DNA of 9,140 nucleotides, taken from NCBI GenBank assembly GCA_937952455.1, contig CALFYU010000165.1, positions 1-9,140 of the forward strand, written 5' to 3'. Shown piece after piece: positions 7,301 to 9,140 of this stretch (within the stretch, counting starts at the first letter, position 1; every line of letters starts with the position of its first letter). Source of the DNA: an uncultured Planctomycetaceae bacterium. GTDB taxonomy: Bacteria; Planctomycetota; Planctomycetia; Planctomycetales; Planctomycetaceae. The notes under the pieces were generated by a model. The model made no database searches. It had not been told where the DNA came from and saw only the letters and a list, made by a program, of their open reading frames with translations. A program made the translations under genes and the position numbers.

Positions 7301-7322
7301 GAGATCGTCTCTTCTCATCCAT
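4314..7322 (-). CDS. Large secreted protein: jelly-roll, degenerate TIM-barrel and C-terminal carbohydrate-binding-like domain (1002 aa)
   Basis: Exported protein, probably involved in polysaccharide binding. Residues 1-38 form a signal peptide (basic start, hydrophobic core 18-32, cleavage near AAA-DF). Residues about 39-222 look like a beta-sandwich binding domain ending in FLLDDMRLGPR. About 245-510 resembles a glycosidase-type TIM barrel: FNIAWVPDF, then GILAWYLGTGIP (333-344), then QIRLQLYAALQSANRGVGFMKS (450-471), a typical last-strand pattern. In related barrels the 'WYLG' strand is followed by an acidic catalytic residue; here it reads TGIP, so I infer that the barrel is not an active hydrolase. 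About 511-560 and 665-745 are charged and helical, perhaps coiled coil. About 782-942 is a second beta-sandwich (NLLRSGSFEDID ... GDVMFDELRV), followed by a disordered, Arg- and Asp-rich tail. No clear Shine-Dalgarno precedes the ATG at 7322. The assignment rests on fold-like patterns, not on a named family. Confidence 0.9.
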   Translation of the reverse strand: MDEKRRSQPRFLKIANSLHLVWLVLGLLMWLGCPCAAADFVENFDDVSPGKTSWFTEFDRRHCQLLDHRRVDQTNQAYEGRGAEFLSFQAVDQGTTVELRHSVPATLVLLNETRLSLWVRCQQEGCQLSLRLVLPHQIDTTTGKNPLKIRLDGDTYTNTGQWQQLFCRTTRQAVTQKIGWARNFHETDINTEGMYIDRVFLTAKSLAGPVKFLLDDMRLGPRVRPPDIVQVDHREDEAAISTPAKFRLDQLLVEDKPTFLRILPYHHEEPAELSRLRFNIAWVPDFADKAVLESLRAAGLWMIAIPPQAIGPDGRMFDARTANLAPFTKDTQGILAWYLGTGIPAADNRLIPKRIDTLRGSNADITLPITGDVAGLELTYSRFFKMLGASRDVLHTGMNFREYRDALLAKREAARPGSFLFTWIATEPAPELEAGRETRGWHPVIVEPEQIRLQLYAALQSANRGVGFMKSTSLDEERPGGLERRLILQQLNMELDLIEPWLATGSLRSTVPMKISLRQQQIRQGNLFGDSAQARQRNNELLRARTDQLRQEARMKDELEAAILETTDGSLLVLPAWLEEGAQFVPGRLAGDDVKIRIPGVPTTAVAYEITTTGVFSLDGQCEPVAAGLQSTLKKFDQTAMILLTSNLNMKAQLDQKARIMAPESAEVMLRLAEAKFERVRRIDQELVQLGYRQADGLASLRKAESSLAAARQTLQRKMFHPSRLYSGEALQALRILQRAHWNDAVRNLSSPVASPHTLCFNTLPDHWEMIARFGSKATTGDNLLRSGSFEDIDTMIAEGWEHKQRRLDNVPALAELTPQSAPGGGEYSLRLAALPANVERVPRIIPEPPVTVTTPPLTVIGGQLIHISGWIRIRQAVKGSVDGVLFYDSLAGPAHGLRWQSTDKWEKFELIREATASGSMTLTMSLTGMGDVMFDELRVITITPSRSIGGFRNEKHFDPRHIMGGPTNRQRMRGTVDPTARDQLRGRYDSRLDSDDDEFRR

Positions 7323-7522
7323 GAGAAGGGGGGTCTATTCGAAGGAGTGGGATTTCGTCGGATGGGAAAACGAGTGAGAGAGTGGTGGAGACGTAGACGT
7401 GACGAATCGTGTGGCCCGCAGTTTGATCCGAATTGCTACCGTCGACATCTGTGCTGCTGATATCGGCACGCCACGAAGCGCGTTTCGATGTTCCTATTTC
7501 GCAACAAGCTGCTGACTGTGCA

Positions 7523-7545
7523 GATTCGGACGTAAGTCCCGAATC
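7523..7545. repeat. Hairpin with GTAA tetraloop
   Basis: GATTCGGAC (7523-7531) pairs with GTCCCGAATC (7536-7545) through nine base pairs with one bulged C, leaving the loop GTAA. It is followed by TTATT, which is too weak a T-tract for a confident terminator. It could end a short plus-strand transcript or serve as an operator or leader structure in the divergent spacer. Confidence 0.45.
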
Positions 7546-7715
7546 TTATTAGAACTTGCGATTTTCGCCAACCCGAAGGCGTTGCCAAATCACAACAGAA
7601 CCGCGCCCCGCACCATAACGCCCTGGAGCCACAAGCAGAAATTTAGAAACGACTTATGGAAATCCTCCTTGATACGCGTGCACTTGGCGCGAAAAATGTA
7701 CAAGATGAAGGAAAT

Positions 7716-7720
7716 AGGAG
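7716..7720 (+). promoter_or_regulatory. Ribosome binding site of the small helical protein
   Basis: AGGAG stands 12 nt before the ATG at 7733. This is rather long, but the alternative TTG at 7724 would be only 3 nt away and is rejected. Confidence 0.5.
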
Positions 7721-7732
7721 AATTTGCACCAA

Positions 7733-8011
7733 ATGGCTACGCACGAACGACTAACCGGTACCGATACCGAAGAACTCCCCCGCGAATTGGTCGAGTTGGG
7801 GCGGCAAATCGCCAATCTGCCCGCCGCCTATCAAGACGATATGGGACGGGTATATGAGCAGGTCGTGGACTCCGCGCGCCGCAGGCGGCGGATCTTGGCG
7901 CTCGTCCAAGAAGCCCTTGCGCAATTGCGTCTGGACATCACGTCTCTACTCTTCGACCTGCAGGTGGCCTGCGACGAACGCGATGCCCTGCGTCAAGACT
8001 TTGAGGAATAA
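7733..8011 (+). CDS. Small all-helical cytoplasmic protein of unknown function (92 aa)
   Basis: I do not recognise the family. The protein has no signal peptide, no cysteine motif and no transmembrane segment. Its sequence is almost entirely helix-forming: a first helix at about 15-29 (ELPRELVELGRQIAN), a second at 31-50, and a long third at about 52-90 (ILALVQEALAQLRLDITSLLFDLQVACDERDALRQ) with heptad-like leucines suggestive of coiled-coil pairing. Five consecutive arginines (49-53) at the junction of the last two helices could bind nucleic acid or anionic phospholipid. The only cysteine is Cys80. The ATG at 7733 was chosen over a TTG at 7724 from Shine-Dalgarno spacing. The frame is clean and ends 17 bp from the convergent transporter gene. 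The likely role is an adaptor or small regulator, which is inference only. Confidence 0.75.
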   Translation: MATHERLTGTDTEELPRELVELGRQIANLPAAYQDDMGRVYEQVVDSARRRRRILALVQEALAQLRLDITSLLFDLQVACDERDALRQDFEE

Positions 8012-8028
8012 CGGGCGTCTCTTGCTGA

Positions 8029-8988
8029 TCATTCCTCCTCCGGCGCGACTGGCGACGGTTCCGTCACCGGACGAAGCCGCCAATATTGGGCCAGAATGGT
8101 CCCCGTGAGCATGCAGCCGAACGTGTACAGCGCCGGCGGAATCATCGTGCTCGGTTCCCCCGGATAAAGCTGACCCGCCAATACGGTCCCCAGTCCGGCA
8201 TTTTGCATGCCGATCTCCAGCGTCAGTGCCCGACGCATCGGTTCGCTGAATCGTAGAGCCTTGCCGCCGACAAACCCGGCCGCATAACCGGCCAGATTGA
8301 TCAGCAACAGTGCCCCTCCCACACTCGTCGCGTGCTTGGTGATGTCGTCCCGCTTTTGTGCGAACACCACGGCAACGATCCACAGAATTGCCAAATTGGC
8401 GATCACCGGTCCGAGCGACTGCATCGCTCGCTGAAATCTCGGCAGCTTCCGGCTCAGCAGATGTCCGACCACGACCGGCCCCACGACCTGGTGGAGGAGT
8501 TTGGCCGAGACGTCGACCGGCGAGACTGACAGCGACTTGCCGAGAAACAGCCAGAAGGCCGCCGGGACAAATAGCGGTGACAGCAATGTCGCACTGGTCG
8601 TCAGGCTGACGGAATAGCTCACATTTCCCCCCGCGGCCAGCGTAAGCACGTTGGACGCCATCGCTCCCGGCACGCAGCCGACAATGATCACTCCCGCCAT
8701 CAACTCTGGCCCAAATCCAAACAATCGCCCGGCGCCGTAGGCCAATAGCGGCATGGCCGTGTATTGCAGCAGCGTCCCCTGCAGCACCGTCGGCCAATGC
8801 GCTGCCACGTTCCGTACCTCATCGTCGGGAAGGAGCGCACCGATGGCGAACATAGTGACGATGATCAAATACCCCAAATACGGCGCGCTAGCAATGAACG
8901 GATCACCGGCATTCAGCCCCCACTGCGGCCAAAAATAGGCAACCAGACAGAGCAGGCTGAGCCAAACGAGTAGATAACGTTGCAGCAT
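8029..8988 (-). CDS. Bile acid:sodium symporter family transporter (319 aa)
   Basis: An inner-membrane Na+-coupled transporter of the SBF/BASS superfamily (related to bacterial ASBT homologues). The protein is a string of hydrophobic segments, about nine to ten helices, between residues 4 and 305. It has both family signature regions: GCVPGAMASN (104-113), matching the GCxPGGxxSN crossover helix, and EIGMQNAGLG (258-267), matching the ExGxQNxxLG second crossover. These place the two Na+ sites and the substrate cavity. The substrate is not necessarily a bile acid: bacterial members move pantoate, pyruvate, organic anions or other metabolites. The length is normal, and the C-terminal tail is short and acidic (APEEE). 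The ATG at 8988 follows CGGGA by about 6 nt. The gene has no operon partner in the window. Confidence 0.93.
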   Translation of the reverse strand: MLQRYLLVWLSLLCLVAYFWPQWGLNAGDPFIASAPYLGYLIIVTMFAIGALLPDDEVRNVAAHWPTVLQGTLLQYTAMPLLAYGAGRLFGFGPELMAGVIIVGCVPGAMASNVLTLAAGGNVSYSVSLTTSATLLSPLFVPAAFWLFLGKSLSVSPVDVSAKLLHQVVGPVVVGHLLSRKLPRFQRAMQSLGPVIANLAILWIVAVVFAQKRDDITKHATSVGGALLLINLAGYAAGFVGGKALRFSEPMRRALTLEIGMQNAGLGTVLAGQLYPGEPSTMIPPALYTFGCMLTGTILAQYWRLRPVTEPSPVAPEEE

Positions 8989-9061
8989 GAGACATCCCGT
9001 AAACTGGGCATCGGTCCCCGTTCGATCATTCTAGCGATGGGAGACCTTCGCTCACGATGAT

Positions 9062-9080
9062 GCGGGGTCAGGAGCCCCGC
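9062..9080. repeat. Hairpin, 6-bp GC stem
   Basis: GCGGGG (9062-9067) pairs with CCCCGC (9075-9080) across a 7-nt loop, upstream of the transporter gene. No T-run follows on the plus strand, and on the minus strand the downstream bases are not T-rich, so terminator status is doubtful. Confidence 0.35.
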
Positions 9081-9104
9081 GCAAAATAGTGGGCCAAAAC
9101 GTAG

Positions 9105-9122
9105 GGTGCGTCGCGACGTACC
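9105..9122. repeat. 18-bp near-perfect palindrome
   Basis: GGTGCGTCGCGACGTACC is self-complementary at 16 of 18 positions (eight of nine pairs), with one G-T pair. The surrounding CGTAGGGTGCGTCGCGACG pattern resembles short dispersed palindromic elements that recur in many bacterial genomes. A protein operator is the alternative. Confidence 0.5.
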
Positions 9123-9140
9123 TAGCCCGCATCGGGCAAT

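Larger units (their letters stand above)
7323..7732. other. 410-bp spacer between divergent genes
   Basis: This spacer lies between the starts of the 1002-aa secreted protein (minus) and the 92-aa helical protein (plus) and must serve both. It contains a hairpin at 7523-7545 and a 14-nt near-palindrome at 7474-7487 (CGAAGCGCGTTTCG, one G-T pair). TTGATA at 7668-7673 could be a -35 box, but no good -10 box lies at the right distance. No gene or tRNA was found. The length is more than two simple promoters need, so an unannotated small RNA or a leader is possible but not shown. Confidence 0.5.

Noticed and set aside
7582..7857. 91-codon plus-strand frame overlapping the small helical protein
   Set aside because: Arg-rich with no pattern; the 7733-8011 frame has a Shine-Dalgarno and coherent helices.
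7946..8797. 283-codon minus-strand frame overlapping the transporter in another frame
   Set aside because: Arg/Gly/Asp-rich low-complexity shadow; the 319-aa frame carries both SBF signatures.

Overview
The window looks like a chromosomal segment from a planctomycete (Planctomycetota). The grounds are circumstantial. Four of the seven genes carry signal peptides and encode secreted proteins of kinds that are abundant in that phylum: an FG-GAP/VCBS-type calcium-binding propeller, a very large jelly-roll plus degenerate TIM-barrel protein, and a helical-repeat protein fused to a beta-sandwich. The intergenic DNA carries short, direct-repeat-rich and hairpin-rich elements, Shine-Dalgarno motifs are often weak, and genes lie on alternating strands. 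No genus can be assigned from sequence reading alone.

Layout. At the left edge (minus strand) a secreted protein of 395 aa overlaps, by an ATGA junction, the first 29 codons of a second exported protein that runs off the window. To its right, still on the minus strand, is a zinc-type medium-chain alcohol dehydrogenase (1533-2546). The dehydrogenase is bracketed by copies of a short intergenic repeat, and a heptamer repeat runs through its stop codon. A spacer of about 520 bp (2547-3066) holds hairpins and a perfect 17-bp tandem duplication. Then comes a plus-strand exported protein with seven Ca2+-binding repeats (3067-4317). It meets head-on, with a 4-bp stop-codon overlap, a 1002-aa exported protein on the minus strand (4314-7322). 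A 410-bp divergent spacer separates that gene from a small all-helical protein of 92 aa (plus, 7733-8011). This faces a bile acid:sodium symporter family transporter (minus, 8029-8988) across only 17 bp. The right end is a spacer with a hairpin and a near-perfect palindrome.

How the genes work together. Only the left-edge pair (1-1271) shows clear operon structure. The remaining genes are probably single transcription units. The three complete secreted proteins fit a periplasmic or extracellular polymer-binding lifestyle, but nothing shows that they act together. The dehydrogenase and the transporter would act on soluble metabolites in the cytoplasm and inner membrane; their substrates cannot be read from the sequence.

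No CRISPR array, rRNA, tRNA, integrase, transposase or recognisable defence system is visible. The most distinctive signals are the intergenic repeat families, the catalytically degenerate giant secreted protein and the small helical protein.
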